Assembly (NCBI RefSeq): GCF_017565765.1
Contig: NZ_JAGDYP010000004.1
Coordinates: 160,606 to 224,605, forward strand
Direction: 5' to 3'
Source: Capnocytophaga bilenii
Lineage (GTDB): Bacteria > Bacteroidota > Bacteroidia > Flavobacteriales > Flavobacteriaceae
Length of the DNA: 64,000 nt
The notes beneath the pieces were generated by a model. It was not told where the DNA came from. It made no database searches and saw only the letters and a program-made list of their open reading frames with translations. Positions 37,452 through 46,566 of the stretch are shown in pieces. Numbering within the stretch: position 1 is the stretch's first letter; each line of letters opens with the position of its first letter. A program made the translations under genes and the position numbers.

Positions 37452-39347
37452 ATGCTAAATGTACATAACTTATCGGTTTCTTTTCAGGGTGAGTATCTTT
37501 TTGAAGAGGTAGCTTTTATGCTTAATGGGGGCGACAGGGTAGGGCTTATTGGGAAAAATGGAGCTGGAAAATCGACTATGCTTAAGCTTTTGGCACGTGA
37601 AATAAAACCTGACTCGGGGATTATTGCTACTGATAAGGAGGTGCGTATTGGCTTTTTAAAACAGGATATTGACTTTGTAAAAGGACGTACGATACTTGAA
37701 GAGGCTTATCAGGCTTTTGACGAAATTAAACGCTTGGAATTGCAGCTGGATGATATTCATCATCAACTTGAAACTCGTACTGACTACGAAAGTGAAGCGT
37801 ATCACAACTTATTGAACAACTTAAGCGATTATACGCATCATTATGAGCTTATTGGTGGTTATCAATATCAGGGGGATACTGAAAAGGTGTTGCTGGGCTT
37901 GGGCTTTAAACGCGATGACTTTAATAAACTTACCGATACTTTTTCGGGGGGCTGGCGTATGCGTATTGAATTGGCAAAGCTGTTGTTGCAAAACAATGAT
38001 ATATTGCTACTGGACGAGCCTACGAACCACCTTGATATTGAGTCGATTATATGGTTGGAACAATTTCTTACTACTTATAGCGGGGCGGTGGTGATTGTAT
38101 CGCACGACAAGATGTTTTTAGACAATGTTACTAATCGCACTATTGAGATTTCGGTAGGGAAAATATACGATTATCCTAAGCCTTATAGTAAGTTTTTGGA
38201 GCTTAGGCAGGAAATACGCGAGCAGCAACTTGCTTCGCAGAAAAATCAGGAGAAGAAAATACAGCAAACGGAGAAGCTGATAGAGAAGTTTCGGGCAAAA
38301 GCTTCAAAAGCTTCAATGGCACAATCGCTGATTAAGAAATTAGACAAAATAGAGCGCATAGAGGTAGATGAAGAGGATAATGCAGTGATGAATGTGCGTT
38401 TTCCTGTATCGGTAACCCCTGGTAAGGTGGTGCTTGAAATTGATGAGGTAAGCAAAAATTACGCTGAGAAGCAAGTGTTGGAACGGGTTAGTTTGCTAGT
38501 GGAGCGCGGTAGTAAGATTGCTTTTGTAGGACAAAACGGACAGGGAAAAACTACGCTGGCTAAAATGATTGTGGGTGAAATTCCTTATGAAGGGACTATT
38601 AAGCTGGGGCACAATGTGCAGTTGGGTTATTTTGCCCAAAACCAAGCTGATTACTTGGATGGCGAAATAACAGTGTTGGACACTATGTATAACGCTGCTA
38701 ACGATACGAACCGCATAAAGGTGCGCGATATACTGGGGTCATTTCTTTTCAGGGGTGATGAGGTAGATAAAAAGGTGAAGGTGCTATCGGGGGGCGAGCG
38801 CAACCGCTTGGCACTGGCTAAAATGTTGCTATCGGACTTTAACGTGCTGGTAATGGACGAGCCTACGAACCACTTGGATATCAAGAGTAAAAATGTGCTA
38901 AAAAAGGCACTGCAACAGTTTGAGGGTACGCTTATAATTGTATCGCACGACCGAGACTTTTTGCAGGGGCTTACTGATAAAGTATACGAATTTAAAGATA
39001 GGCACTTGAAAGAATATTTGGGTGATATTGATTTTTATTTGGAACAGCGTGCTGCGGCTAATTTCAGAGAAATAGAACAGAACAAAGAAGCCGCAACTGT
39101 AGTAGAAACTAAAAATGTGGCTACAACTGATGAAAAATTGAGCTTTGAACAGCAAAAACAACAAAAATCGGTGCAAAATAAGCTCAATAAAATAGAAAAT
39201 AATATTACTTTATTGGAAAAAGAGTTGAAAGAAATGGATATATTGATGGGAGAACAGGTACAAAGTGATGTTTTTTATAAAGAATATGAACAAAAAAAGC
39301 AAATGTTGGAGGATTTGATGACAGAGTGGGAAGCCTTAATAAGCTAA
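37452..39347 (+). CDS. ABC-F family ATPase
   Basis: 631 residues, two ABC domains and no membrane part: first Walker A GKNGAGKST, LDEPTNHLD and FSGGWRMRIELAKLLL; second Walker A GQNGQGKTT, LSGGERNRLALAKML and VMDEPTNHLD. A long linker lies between them (about residues 250-300, Lys/Gln/Glu-rich helical), and a C-terminal coiled coil occupies about 560-631. ABC-F proteins act on the ribosome as translation factors or give antibiotic protection; this Uup-like form is most likely housekeeping. The next gene starts 4 bases later. Confidence 0.93.
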   Translation: MLNVHNLSVSFQGEYLFEEVAFMLNGGDRVGLIGKNGAGKSTMLKLLAREIKPDSGIIATDKEVRIGFLKQDIDFVKGRTILEEAYQAFDEIKRLELQLDDIHHQLETRTDYESEAYHNLLNNLSDYTHHYELIGGYQYQGDTEKVLLGLGFKRDDFNKLTDTFSGGWRMRIELAKLLLQNNDILLLDEPTNHLDIESIIWLEQFLTTYSGAVVIVSHDKMFLDNVTNRTIEISVGKIYDYPKPYSKFLELRQEIREQQLASQKNQEKKIQQTEKLIEKFRAKASKASMAQSLIKKLDKIERIEVDEEDNAVMNVRFPVSVTPGKVVLEIDEVSKNYAEKQVLERVSLLVERGSKIAFVGQNGQGKTTLAKMIVGEIPYEGTIKLGHNVQLGYFAQNQADYLDGEITVLDTMYNAANDTNRIKVRDILGSFLFRGDEVDKKVKVLSGGERNRLALAKMLLSDFNVLVMDEPTNHLDIKSKNVLKKALQQFEGTLIIVSHDRDFLQGLTDKVYEFKDRHLKEYLGDIDFYLEQRAAANFREIEQNKEAATVVETKNVATTDEKLSFEQQKQQKSVQNKLNKIENNITLLEKELKEMDILMGEQVQSDVFYKEYEQKKQMLEDLMTEWEALIS

Positions 39348-39351
39348 AAAT

Positions 39352-40806
39352 ATGCATCCTAAGAAAATATTACTCTTCATAGTTAGTACGCTTATTACGC
39401 TGTTTGCGTTGACGCTTTTCAGTAGTTATCACACTACCGATGGCGGTATGGTGCGTGAGGGCATAGTGTTTGGCAATAGCACTATGTTGCGTTATCCTAC
39501 CCCTGAGATACTGGGGATGCTCTTTAAAAATGAAAAAGAGAACAATACACTGGATAAGCTCATCAGAGATACTAAAACAATAGTAGATGAGAAAACAGAT
39601 GCTTTGGCGGAGGCTGATACCATTGTAAAAGATACGCTTGCCTCTGAAACGAATAAGGAGGGGAAGATTTATTACCCTGGTAATCCTAAGGATTTTATCC
39701 GTAGGCTGAAGAACAAGTTGTGCCAAAACTCGTGCCAGATAGTGCATTACGGCGATTCGCAAATTGAGGGCGATCGTATTACAGGCTATGTGCGCAACAG
39801 GCTACAGCTGGCTTTTGAAGGTGGAGGTCCTGGGTTTTTCCCTATAAAGGTGGTGTATAACCAAAATAGTATAGATATTACGGCAAGTAATAATTGGGTG
39901 CGCTATGCTTTCTTTGACCGTAAACAACGCAAAAAAGTGGGGCACGACAAATATGGGCTTTTTGCTACCTATTCGCGCTTTACTCCTTATGCTAAAGATA
40001 GTGCTTCGCTACCTGTAAGCAAGGCTTGGTTTACCCTGAAACCTTCAAAAAAATCGTATGCACGCTTGCAGCACTACACTCGTTTTGGGCTACACTATGG
40101 CAATGCTACCAGCAGAATTGCTATCAGGGTATATGAAGATGGTAACCTGATAAGTTCGGACACTTTAATAGCTGACAACCGATATCATAGCTATAAGCTA
40201 AACTTCAACAATACACCTAAAGAATTGCGGGTGGAACTAGAAGGTAGGCTAAGTGCTGACTTTTATGGGGTTACCCTTGATGCTGCTACGGGAATACGAA
40301 TGGATAACGTGGCGATGCGCGGTGAGGCAGGACGTATATTTACGCGTATGAATTACGAAAACTATAGGCAGATGAGCGAGGAACGCAAGCCTGATGTTTT
40401 TATCTTTCAGTATGGTGGCAATACAATACCTTATATGAAAACTGAAGCACAATTGAGGGAATATGTAGAGGGACTTATATTCAATATGAAATTGGTGAAG
40501 CGTGCCAACCCGACGGCTATGTTTATGCTTTTAGGTCCTGGTGATATGACAACTTCGCGCAATGGCAAGCGAATTACGTATCCTTTTTTACCTAAACTCA
40601 ATGACTTGATGAAAGAAGAGTGCTTGAAGAACGATATAGCTTATTTTAGTATGTACGAAGCTATGGGGGGTGAGAACTCTATGATTAACTGGGTGAAGCA
40701 AGGAATGGCAGCTTCTGATTATGTACATTTTAGTTCTAAGGGAACAAAACTTATTTCGGAAGTGTTTTATCAATGCCTTCATAACGACCTTGCCTCGGTA
40801 GAATAA
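39352..40806 (+). CDS. SGNH-type hydrolase/esterase, likely partner of the MBOAT protein
   Basis: 484 residues. An N-terminal signal or anchor helix (about 5-22), then an SGNH fold: block I HYGDSQIEGDRI near residue 131, a beta-domain insertion, block III QYGGNTI near 355, and the late block ASDYVHFSSKG near 459 carrying Asp and His of the catalytic set. Genes of this kind beside MBOAT acyltransferases take part in acetylation of a surface polysaccharide. It is in an operon with ABC-F (4 bases) and MBOAT (6 bases). Confidence 0.82.
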   Translation: MHPKKILLFIVSTLITLFALTLFSSYHTTDGGMVREGIVFGNSTMLRYPTPEILGMLFKNEKENNTLDKLIRDTKTIVDEKTDALAEADTIVKDTLASETNKEGKIYYPGNPKDFIRRLKNKLCQNSCQIVHYGDSQIEGDRITGYVRNRLQLAFEGGGPGFFPIKVVYNQNSIDITASNNWVRYAFFDRKQRKKVGHDKYGLFATYSRFTPYAKDSASLPVSKAWFTLKPSKKSYARLQHYTRFGLHYGNATSRIAIRVYEDGNLISSDTLIADNRYHSYKLNFNNTPKELRVELEGRLSADFYGVTLDAATGIRMDNVAMRGEAGRIFTRMNYENYRQMSEERKPDVFIFQYGGNTIPYMKTEAQLREYVEGLIFNMKLVKRANPTAMFMLLGPGDMTTSRNGKRITYPFLPKLNDLMKEECLKNDIAYFSMYEAMGGENSMINWVKQGMAASDYVHFSSKGTKLISEVFYQCLHNDLASVE

Positions 40807-40812
40807 CAAACT

Positions 40813-42474
40813 ATGATAGATTTTTTTAATAATTTCTTTACTTTCAATCCCGAGCATCCGCTTACATTTGTGCGAATAGACTTTTGGATATTCTTTGCCT
40901 TGCTGTATGCGGTATTCGCCTTTATATATAATCGCCGGCACGTGCGCAACTTGTTCTTGCTACTTGCGAGCTTTTACTTTTACTATAAAGCGAGTGGGCT
41001 TTTTGTGCTTTTGCTTATTTTTAGTACTGTAACCGATTTTTATTTGGGGCACTACATTTACCGCCAAGTGGAGGACTCACGTAGGAGAATAGCTGTAACT
41101 ATAAGCGTTTGTTTGAACTTGCTGGTGCTGAGCTATTTTAAATACGCTTACTTTTTTACAGATACTTACAATGCGTTGTTTCAAACGCATCACCAAACGT
41201 TCAATTACTTGGCTTATTGGGCTAATGGTTTTAGCAATAAAGGATATTTTACGGTAGATAAAATTATCTTGCCTGTGGGGATTTCGTTCTATACCTTCCA
41301 AACGATTAGCTATACAATGGATGTGTATAGAAATAAAATAAAACCTTTAAGCTCTATATTAGATTTTGGTTTTTATGTGAGTTTCTTTCCGCAACTGGTA
41401 GCGGGTCCTATAGTGCGTGCTGAAGAGTTTGTACCACAAATTCTGAAAAAAACACGCATTAGCAAAGAGGAGTTCAACAAAGCTATCTTTTTGATACTAA
41501 AAGGGCTTATCAAGAAAATGATTTTTGCAGACTTTATAGCATTGCATTTCTTGGATAAGGTGTTTGATGCCCCTACGATGTATACAGGCTTTGCGAATCT
41601 TTCGGCACTTATAGGCTATTCGTTGCAGATTTATGGTGATTTTTCGGGCTATACCGATATTGCTATAGGGGTGGCGCTCTTGATGGGCTTCCATCTTCCT
41701 ACGAACTTTAATTCGCCTTACAAGGCTTTGAACTGCGGTGATTTTTGGAAACGTTGGCATATTTCGCTTTCTACTTGGCTGAAAGATTATCTTTACATTC
41801 CTTTGGGAGGTAATCGCAATAGTTCTTTGGGTACGTTTGTATTTTCGCTACTATTTGTGGTTATTTTGGTAGTGGCTATTGGTAATAGTACTTTTACAAT
41901 TATTACGGGTTTGCTGCTTATTATAGGCTCTATAATAGCCTTGGTGTATAAACCTTTTGAACGTTATTTAACTACCAATATCAATATAATGCTCACGATG
42001 CTCATCGGGGGGCTGTGGCACGGGGCTGCTTGGAAATTTGCTATTTGGGGCGGACTTAACGGCTTGGGGGTAGTAGCCTATAAGTATTGGCGCAAAGTGA
42101 GTCCGTATGAGAATAGCCAACTGTGGATTGCCCGCTTTTGGAAGATAGCGTTTACGTTTGCTTTTATTACTTTTACCCGTATATTCTTCCGCAGTAACGA
42201 TATGGAGAGCGTACAACAATGGTTTGACCAAGTGATGCACAATATGCATTGGGCTTCGGCAATGCAAATTATTAAATACAACAATATTGCTTTTGGGATT
42301 ATTCTAATAGGTTATATTACACACTGGCTACCACAGCGTTGGAAAGATGAAATAGAACATATTTTTGCCGAAAGCCATTACGTGGTGAAAGTGGCTATAG
42401 CTTTGGTAGTGGTACTGATATGTTACCAAGCTTATTCTACCGATTTGCAACCATTTATATATTTTCAGTTTTAA
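40813..42474 (+). CDS. MBOAT-family O-acyltransferase (AlgI/DltB-like)
   Basis: 553 residues with about ten or more membrane helices. MBOAT marks: FNSPYKALNCGDFWKRWHIS (helical lipid-binding segment), and the essential His403 in GGLWHGAAWKFAIWG. Such proteins move acyl groups from the cytoplasm to extracellular polymers. With the SGNH protein upstream this suggests O-acetylation of a cell-surface glycan. The acceptor is unknown. Confidence 0.93.
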   Translation: MIDFFNNFFTFNPEHPLTFVRIDFWIFFALLYAVFAFIYNRRHVRNLFLLLASFYFYYKASGLFVLLLIFSTVTDFYLGHYIYRQVEDSRRRIAVTISVCLNLLVLSYFKYAYFFTDTYNALFQTHHQTFNYLAYWANGFSNKGYFTVDKIILPVGISFYTFQTISYTMDVYRNKIKPLSSILDFGFYVSFFPQLVAGPIVRAEEFVPQILKKTRISKEEFNKAIFLILKGLIKKMIFADFIALHFLDKVFDAPTMYTGFANLSALIGYSLQIYGDFSGYTDIAIGVALLMGFHLPTNFNSPYKALNCGDFWKRWHISLSTWLKDYLYIPLGGNRNSSLGTFVFSLLFVVILVVAIGNSTFTIITGLLLIIGSIIALVYKPFERYLTTNINIMLTMLIGGLWHGAAWKFAIWGGLNGLGVVAYKYWRKVSPYENSQLWIARFWKIAFTFAFITFTRIFFRSNDMESVQQWFDQVMHNMHWASAMQIIKYNNIAFGIILIGYITHWLPQRWKDEIEHIFAESHYVVKVAIALVVVLICYQAYSTDLQPFIYFQF

Positions 42475-42497
42475 ATAAGAAGTAAAAAAATAGAGTT

Positions 42498-43928
42498 ATG
42501 TTATACATCAAGCAATTATTACAAGAAGGAAAAACTATAGAAGGTGAGGTTACCCTTCAAGGATGGGTGCGTACCTTTCGTAGCAATCGCTTTATTGCAC
42601 TGAATGATGGTTCTACCATACACAATTTGCAAGTAGTGGTTGATTTTGAAAATACCCCTGAAGAAACGCTGAAACGCATTACTACAGGAGCGGCTATAGA
42701 AGTGAAAGGGCAAGTAGTGGAAAGCCAAGGAAAAGGACAAAACGTAGAACTACAAGCCTCTGAAGTGATTATCTTGGGCGATAGTAACCCCGAAGAATAC
42801 CCTATACAGCCTAAAAAACACTCACTTGAGTTCTTGCGTGAAAACGCTCACTTGCGCGTGCGTACCAATGCCTTTGGAGCGATTATGCGTGTGCGTTCAA
42901 CATTGGCATACGCTATACATAAATACTTTCAAGACAATGGCTTTTTCTACGTGAATACGCCTATTATTACGGGTAGCGATGCTGAAGGAGCTGGCGAAAT
43001 GTTTCGCGTAACTACTTTAGATGCTAAAAAACCTCCTCTTAACGAAAATGGTGAGGTTGATTACAAAAAAGACTTCTTTGGACGCGAAACTAACCTTACT
43101 GTATCGGGGCAGTTGGAAGGCGAAACTTTTGCAATGGCACTTGGTAAAATCTATACCTTTGGGCCTACCTTCCGTGCTGAAAACTCTAATACTTCACGAC
43201 ACTTGGCTGAGTTTTGGATGATAGAACCCGAAATGGCTTTCTTCGACCTAATTGATAATATGAATTTAGCCGAAGACTTTATTAAAAGTGTACTAAAATA
43301 CACCTTAGAGGTACGCCGTGATGATATAGAGTTTCTCAATGCAAGGTTTTTGGAAGAAGAAAAAAGCAAACCACAGCAAGAGCGTAGCAGTATGTCGCTT
43401 ATTGAGAAATTAGAGTTTGTAATACACAACGATTTCAAACGCGTAAGCTATACTGAGGCTATTGATATACTGAAAAACTGCAATCACAACAAGAAGAAGA
43501 AATTCCAATACCTGATAGACGAATGGGGGGTAGACTTGCAAAGCGAACACGAGCGCTATTTGGTGGAAAAACACTTTGGTTGCCCTGTGATACTTTACGA
43601 TTATCCTGCTAAAATTAAAGCGTTTTATATGCGCCTGAACGACGATGGCAAGACAGTGCGCGCTATGGATATTCTTTTCCCTGGTATTGGTGAGATTGTA
43701 GGAGGCTCGCAACGTGAAGAACGCTATGAGGTACTAAAACAAAAAATTGCCGACTTGGGTATGGATGAACAAACCCTTTGGTGGTACTTAGACCTCCGTA
43801 AGTTTGGTACAGCTACACATAGTGGTTTTGGTTTGGGCTTTGAGCGTTTGGTACTTTTTGCTACGGGTATGACCAACATACGCGATGTAATTCCTTACCC
43901 ACGTACTCCACAAAGTGCTGAGTTTTAA
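42498..43928 (+). CDS. asnS: Asparaginyl-tRNA synthetase
   Basis: 476 residues. Class II synthetase: an N-terminal OB-fold ([20 protein letters not shown]), motif 2 [20 protein letters not shown], and motif 3 [15 protein letters not shown]. Asn rather than Asp is chosen because of the short size and the N-terminal domain pattern. Gap of 23 bases to the MBOAT gene, so it may be the last gene of the ABC-F operon; terminator follows. Confidence 0.96.
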   Translation: MLYIKQLLQEGKTIEGEVTLQGWVRTFRSNRFIALNDGSTIHNLQVVVDFENTPEETLKRITTGAAIEVKGQVVESQGKGQNVELQASEVIILGDSNPEEYPIQPKKHSLEFLRENAHLRVRTNAFGAIMRVRSTLAYAIHKYFQDNGFFYVNTPIITGSDAEGAGEMFRVTTLDAKKPPLNENGEVDYKKDFFGRETNLTVSGQLEGETFAMALGKIYTFGPTFRAENSNTSRHLAEFWMIEPEMAFFDLIDNMNLAEDFIKSVLKYTLEVRRDDIEFLNARFLEEEKSKPQQERSSMSLIEKLEFVIHNDFKRVSYTEAIDILKNCNHNKKKKFQYLIDEWGVDLQSEHERYLVEKHFGCPVILYDYPAKIKAFYMRLNDDGKTVRAMDILFPGIGEIVGGSQREERYEVLKQKIADLGMDEQTLWWYLDLRKFGTATHSGFGLGFERLVLFATGMTNIRDVIPYPRTPQSAEF

Positions 43929-43948
43929 TTGAAAAATTAAGTCATATA

Positions 43949-43987
43949 AAAAGGGCTACCTGATACAATTTCAGATAGCCCTTTTTT
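43949..43987. terminator. Terminator between convergent asnS and the Ala/Lys-rich gene
   Basis: GGGCTA with CTGA on the left pairs with TCAG and TAGCCC on the right, followed by TTTTTT and preceded by A-run. Confidence 0.85.
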
Positions 43988-43999
43988 GTTGAGTAGCTA

Positions 44000-44746
44000 T
44001 TAGTTGCCGTATTTGTTTACTTTAGCTTTAGCTTTTACAAGTTCAAGGTTTAATTCGTTGATTTTTTGTTGTTTTTCAAGTAATTTTCCTTTGTACTTTG
44101 TATCGTCATTAGGAGACAAATTACCTTTGGCTTTTTTGCTATTGTATTTGTTTTCTTCTTTAGCCAAATCAGTTTTAGCTTTGGTAATTTTAGCTTCTAT
44201 TTTAGATACTTCACCTTGTGCTTTAGCTAAGCGCTCTTGTTGTTTTTTAGCAGCTTTTTCAGCTTTAGCTTTTTCTTTAGCGGCTTTTTCTTCAGCTTTT
44301 TTAGCGGCTTTTTCAGCTTTAGCTTTTTCTTTAGCGGCTTTTTCTTCAGCTTTTTTAGCGGCTTTTTCAGCTTTAGCTTTTTCTTTAGCGGCTTTTTCTT
44401 CAGCTTTTTTAGCGGCTGCTTCGGCTTTAGCTTTTTCTTTAGCAGCTTTCTCTTGCTCTTTTTTAGCTTTTTCCTCTGCTTTTTTAGCAGCTTCTTCGGC
44501 TTTAGTTTTTTCTTTGATTGCTTTTTCTTCAGCCTTCAAAGCTTTTTCTTGCTCTTTCTGAAGTTGTTGCTGTTGTTTTAGCTGCTCTTCTTGTGCTTTT
44601 AGCTCGGCATCGCTACTGCCGCTCATATCTACTGTATTAGTAACAGTACCTACAGGAAGTACTTCATTGACAATGGGATCTACTTGAGCCATTGAGATTT
44701 GGGCTACTAAAAGCCCTGCGAAAAATGTAATACTCTTTAATTTCAT
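44000..44746 (-). CDS. Secreted Ala/Lys/Glu-rich repeat protein (coiled coil)
   Basis: 248 residues from ATG 44746. Signal peptide ending ISMAQ. The centre (about 50-175) is a charged helix dominated by Ala, Lys and Glu with an 18-residue unit containing AAKEKAKAEKAAKKAEEK repeated about three times; the 54-bp DNA unit is almost identical between copies (starts 44281, 44335, 44389). The composition resembles the periplasm-spanning part of TolA but there is no TolA C-domain or membrane anchor. The C-terminal end is a further Lys-rich coiled coil. A -7 element TAACTTTG lies upstream at 44780-44787 on the minus strand. Role unknown. Confidence 0.75.
   Translation of the reverse strand: MKLKSITFFAGLLVAQISMAQVDPIVNEVLPVGTVTNTVDMSGSSDAELKAQEEQLKQQQQLQKEQEKALKAEEKAIKEKTKAEEAAKKAEEKAKKEQEKAAKEKAKAEAAAKKAEEKAAKEKAKAEKAAKKAEEKAAKEKAKAEKAAKKAEEKAAKEKAKAEKAAKKQQERLAKAQGEVSKIEAKITKAKTDLAKEENKYNSKKAKGNLSPNDDTKYKGKLLEKQQKINELNLELVKAKAKVNKYGN
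44281..44442. repeat. 54-bp tandem repeat inside the Ala/Lys-rich gene
   Basis: About three units starting at 44281, 44335 and 44389, nearly identical in DNA as well as in protein, so recent copy-number change is likely. Confidence 0.85.
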
Positions 44747-44833
44747 ACGCAATTTTTAGTTATTTAGTTTTCTCGGCGACAAAGTTATACAAAATAAGTG
44801 TATTGCCGATTATTTTTAAGAATACTTTAACAC

Positions 44834-44872
44834 TAAAAAAACCACCTATATAATAGTGATAGGTGGCTTTTT
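44834..44872 (-). terminator. Terminator after the DUF1573 gene
   Basis: CCACCTAT (44842-44849) with ATAGGTGG (44859-44866); reading on the minus strand it ends in a T-run. Confidence 0.82.
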
Positions 44873-44901
44873 GGAGTAATTAAAATATAAATAGTTATGG
44901 A

Positions 44902-45276
44902 TTATTTTTGTTGTACATTACCCCTGATGCGCAATCCTTTTACAGGATTTTCTTTTGCATTAGATGTTACGGTAATGGTTTTGCTGATAGGACCAACACG
45001 ATTAGTATCGTATTTTACCTCAATTTTCCCTTTAGCACCAGGAGCTACAGGTTGGTTTGTCCAAGAAGGAACGGTGCAACCGCAAGACGAAGTTACGTTG
45101 CTGATTACTAGCGGAGCTTTACCAGTGTTAGTAAACTCAAACACGCGTATACCATCAGCGCCTTGCTGGATGTTACCATAGTCAATTTCTTCTGCTTTGA
45201 AAGAAATTTCAGCGTCTTGTGCAAATGCTACTGCACCAAAAAATGCTAAAAATACAAATGTTAAAAACTTTTTCAT
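44902..45276 (-). CDS. DUF1573 family secreted protein
   Basis: 124 residues. Signal peptide ending VAFAQ, then one Ig-like DUF1573 domain: FEFTNTGKAPLVISNVTSSC with the conserved CGCT, and a C-terminal GLRIRGNV strand. DUF1573 proteins are exported and of unclear function. It is behind its own terminator and begins a group of minus-strand secreted proteins. The spacer to the next gene has a short AT-rich part and TTAGTCGTTAGCC words. Confidence 0.88.
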   Translation of the reverse strand: MKKFLTFVFLAFFGAVAFAQDAEISFKAEEIDYGNIQQGADGIRVFEFTNTGKAPLVISNVTSSCGCTVPSWTNQPVAPGAKGKIEVKYDTNRVGPISKTITVTSNAKENPVKGLRIRGNVQQK

Positions 45277-45378
45277 AGTATAAAAAAATTAAATGATTTA
45301 TTATTCGTTACACTTACTACGTTACAATAACCGTGCCAAAGTGTGTTTTACTAGTCGTTAGCCATTAGCTATTGGCAG

Positions 45379-45867
45379 TTAGTTTTTGCCTTTTACGCAA
45401 TTAAAAAAATCTTCTGAAAGCTTGAAAATGAGAGGATAAGAAAAAGTAACGGCAGTGGGGACTCCTCTTATTTTACCAGGGATAAGGCAGGGTAGGCTTC
45501 TGATGAGGAAGGCAGCTTCTTCTTCCAATATTTTGTGAGCACCTCGCTTCCCTATTATACTGACAGTGCCATCAGTATTGATGCGAAAAATAATAATCAC
45601 TTTTCCTTCTATACCCTCAGCAAGGGCTTCAGGAGGATATTTAAAATGTATCTTCACGTGCTTGTCTAACTGCTCTTTAAAACATTGATATTGCCTGTCG
45701 TTAGGAACTTCTTTGCAGGCTTCGAACATAGGTTTTTCATCAACAATAAAATAGGGAATCTCAATAGGTACTTCTTCGTCTGAAGGAGCAATAATTTCTT
45801 CTTGTGCATAGCTATTGGCTACTACTGCTAAACATAGTACTAAAAGGACTTTTGGTAAGAGTTTCAT
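45379..45867 (-). CDS. Secreted TonB C-terminal-domain-like protein A
   Basis: 162 residues. Signal peptide ending NSYAQ, then a region with VDEKPMFEACKEVP and CFKEQLDKHVKIHFKYPPEA, typical of TonB C-terminal domain proteins (TonB_C), with the FRINTDGTVSI and IPGKIRGVPTAVTFSYPLIF strands. Unlike true TonB it has no membrane anchor or Pro-rich spacer, so it is not a normal energy transducer. It is a paralogue of the gene at 45947-46417, and the upstream 85 bases of both are also alike, so the two arose by tandem duplication of about 550 bp. Confidence 0.8.
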   Translation of the reverse strand: MKLLPKVLLVLCLAVVANSYAQEEIIAPSDEEVPIEIPYFIVDEKPMFEACKEVPNDRQYQCFKEQLDKHVKIHFKYPPEALAEGIEGKVIIIFRINTDGTVSIIGKRGAHKILEEEAAFLIRSLPCLIPGKIRGVPTAVTFSYPLIFKLSEDFFNCVKGKN

Positions 45868-45950
45868 TGTCTATCTGTTTTCAAAAAAAGCACAATAAAT
45901 ATGCCAAAGTACTCCCTATATTCACCATAGCTTAAAGCCTATGCAGCTAC
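45862..45950. repeat. Tandem-duplicated upstream region, copy 1
   Basis: Matches 46413-46500 with few changes, from the start codon through TCTGTTTTCAAAAAAAGC and AATATGCCAAAGTAC to the CATAGCT segment. Contains the shared -7 element in front of both TonB-like genes. Confidence 0.8.
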
Positions 45951-46417
45951 TCACTAAGCATAAAGTAAATAGGATAAACAAAAGAAACCGTAACTATTTC
46001 ACCCCGATGTTTGCCAGGGGTAAAGCAAGGCAAGCTCTCTATCAAAAAAATAGCTTCTTTTTCAAGGCTTTTATTGATGCTTCGCACCTGAGTTACATTA
46101 GTAGTACCATCGGGGTTGATGTTAAATCTTATATACACTTTGCCTTGTACACATTCTTCTGTGTCAGAGGGATATCTTAGGTGCGTATAGATGTATTTGT
46201 CTAATTCTGTCTTAAAACATTTCAATTGCAGCTCTTTGGGAACTCCTTTGCAAGCTTCAAACATAGGTTTTTCATCTACCAATACATAAGGAACCAACAA
46301 AGGTTCTTTCACTTCTTGGGGTGGTATATAAGGAGTGAGCTTGCTTTCTTTTTGAGCATAACCGCTAGCAGCACCTACTAATAATAGCGTAAAAAAGATT
46401 TTCTTTAAGGATTTCAT
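45947..46417 (-). CDS. Secreted TonB C-terminal-domain-like protein B
   Basis: 156 residues from ATG 46417 (MKSLKKIFFTLLLVGAASGY); the longer in-frame version begins inside the upstream repeat. Same build as its neighbour: signal peptide, then VDEKPMFEACKGVPKELQLK, FNINPDGTTNVTQV and FTPGKHRGEIVTVSFVYPIYF. Two tandem copies with conserved upstream DNA. The TACTTTGGCATA -7 element is kept in both (45905-45911 and 46456-46462, minus strand), so both should be transcribed alike. Confidence 0.8.
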   Translation of the reverse strand: MKSLKKIFFTLLLVGAASGYAQKESKLTPYIPPQEVKEPLLVPYVLVDEKPMFEACKGVPKELQLKCFKTELDKYIYTHLRYPSDTEECVQGKVYIRFNINPDGTTNVTQVRSINKSLEKEAIFLIESLPCFTPGKHRGEIVTVSFVYPIYFMLSE

Positions 46418-46500
46418 TGTTTGTCTGTTTTCAAAAAAAAGCACAATAAATATGCCAAAGTACCCCTATATTCCCCCATAGCTAAAAGCCCGTGCGGCTC
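46413..46500. repeat. Tandem-duplicated upstream region, copy 2
   Basis: See 45862-45950. The far end (46488-46510) also carries the dispersed word GTGCGGCTCGCACCGAAGG, related to GAGCCGCACAGGC at 32771. Confidence 0.8.
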
Positions 46501-46533
46501 GCACCGAAGGATAAGAACAATTGTTTTTGGCAC

Positions 46534-46541
46534 TATCTTTG
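46534..46541 (+). promoter_or_regulatory. -7 element for the TolC-family gene
   Basis: TATCTTTG, 25 bases before the start; no clear -33. Confidence 0.5.
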
Positions 46542-46566
46542 TGTTTTATAACGAAAAGAAAAAACA

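Noticed and set aside
44004-44581. Plus-strand frames rich in Ser/Phe/Ala opposite the Ala/Lys-rich gene
   Set aside because: They are the mirror of the 54-bp repeats in a real minus-strand gene with signal peptide and terminator.
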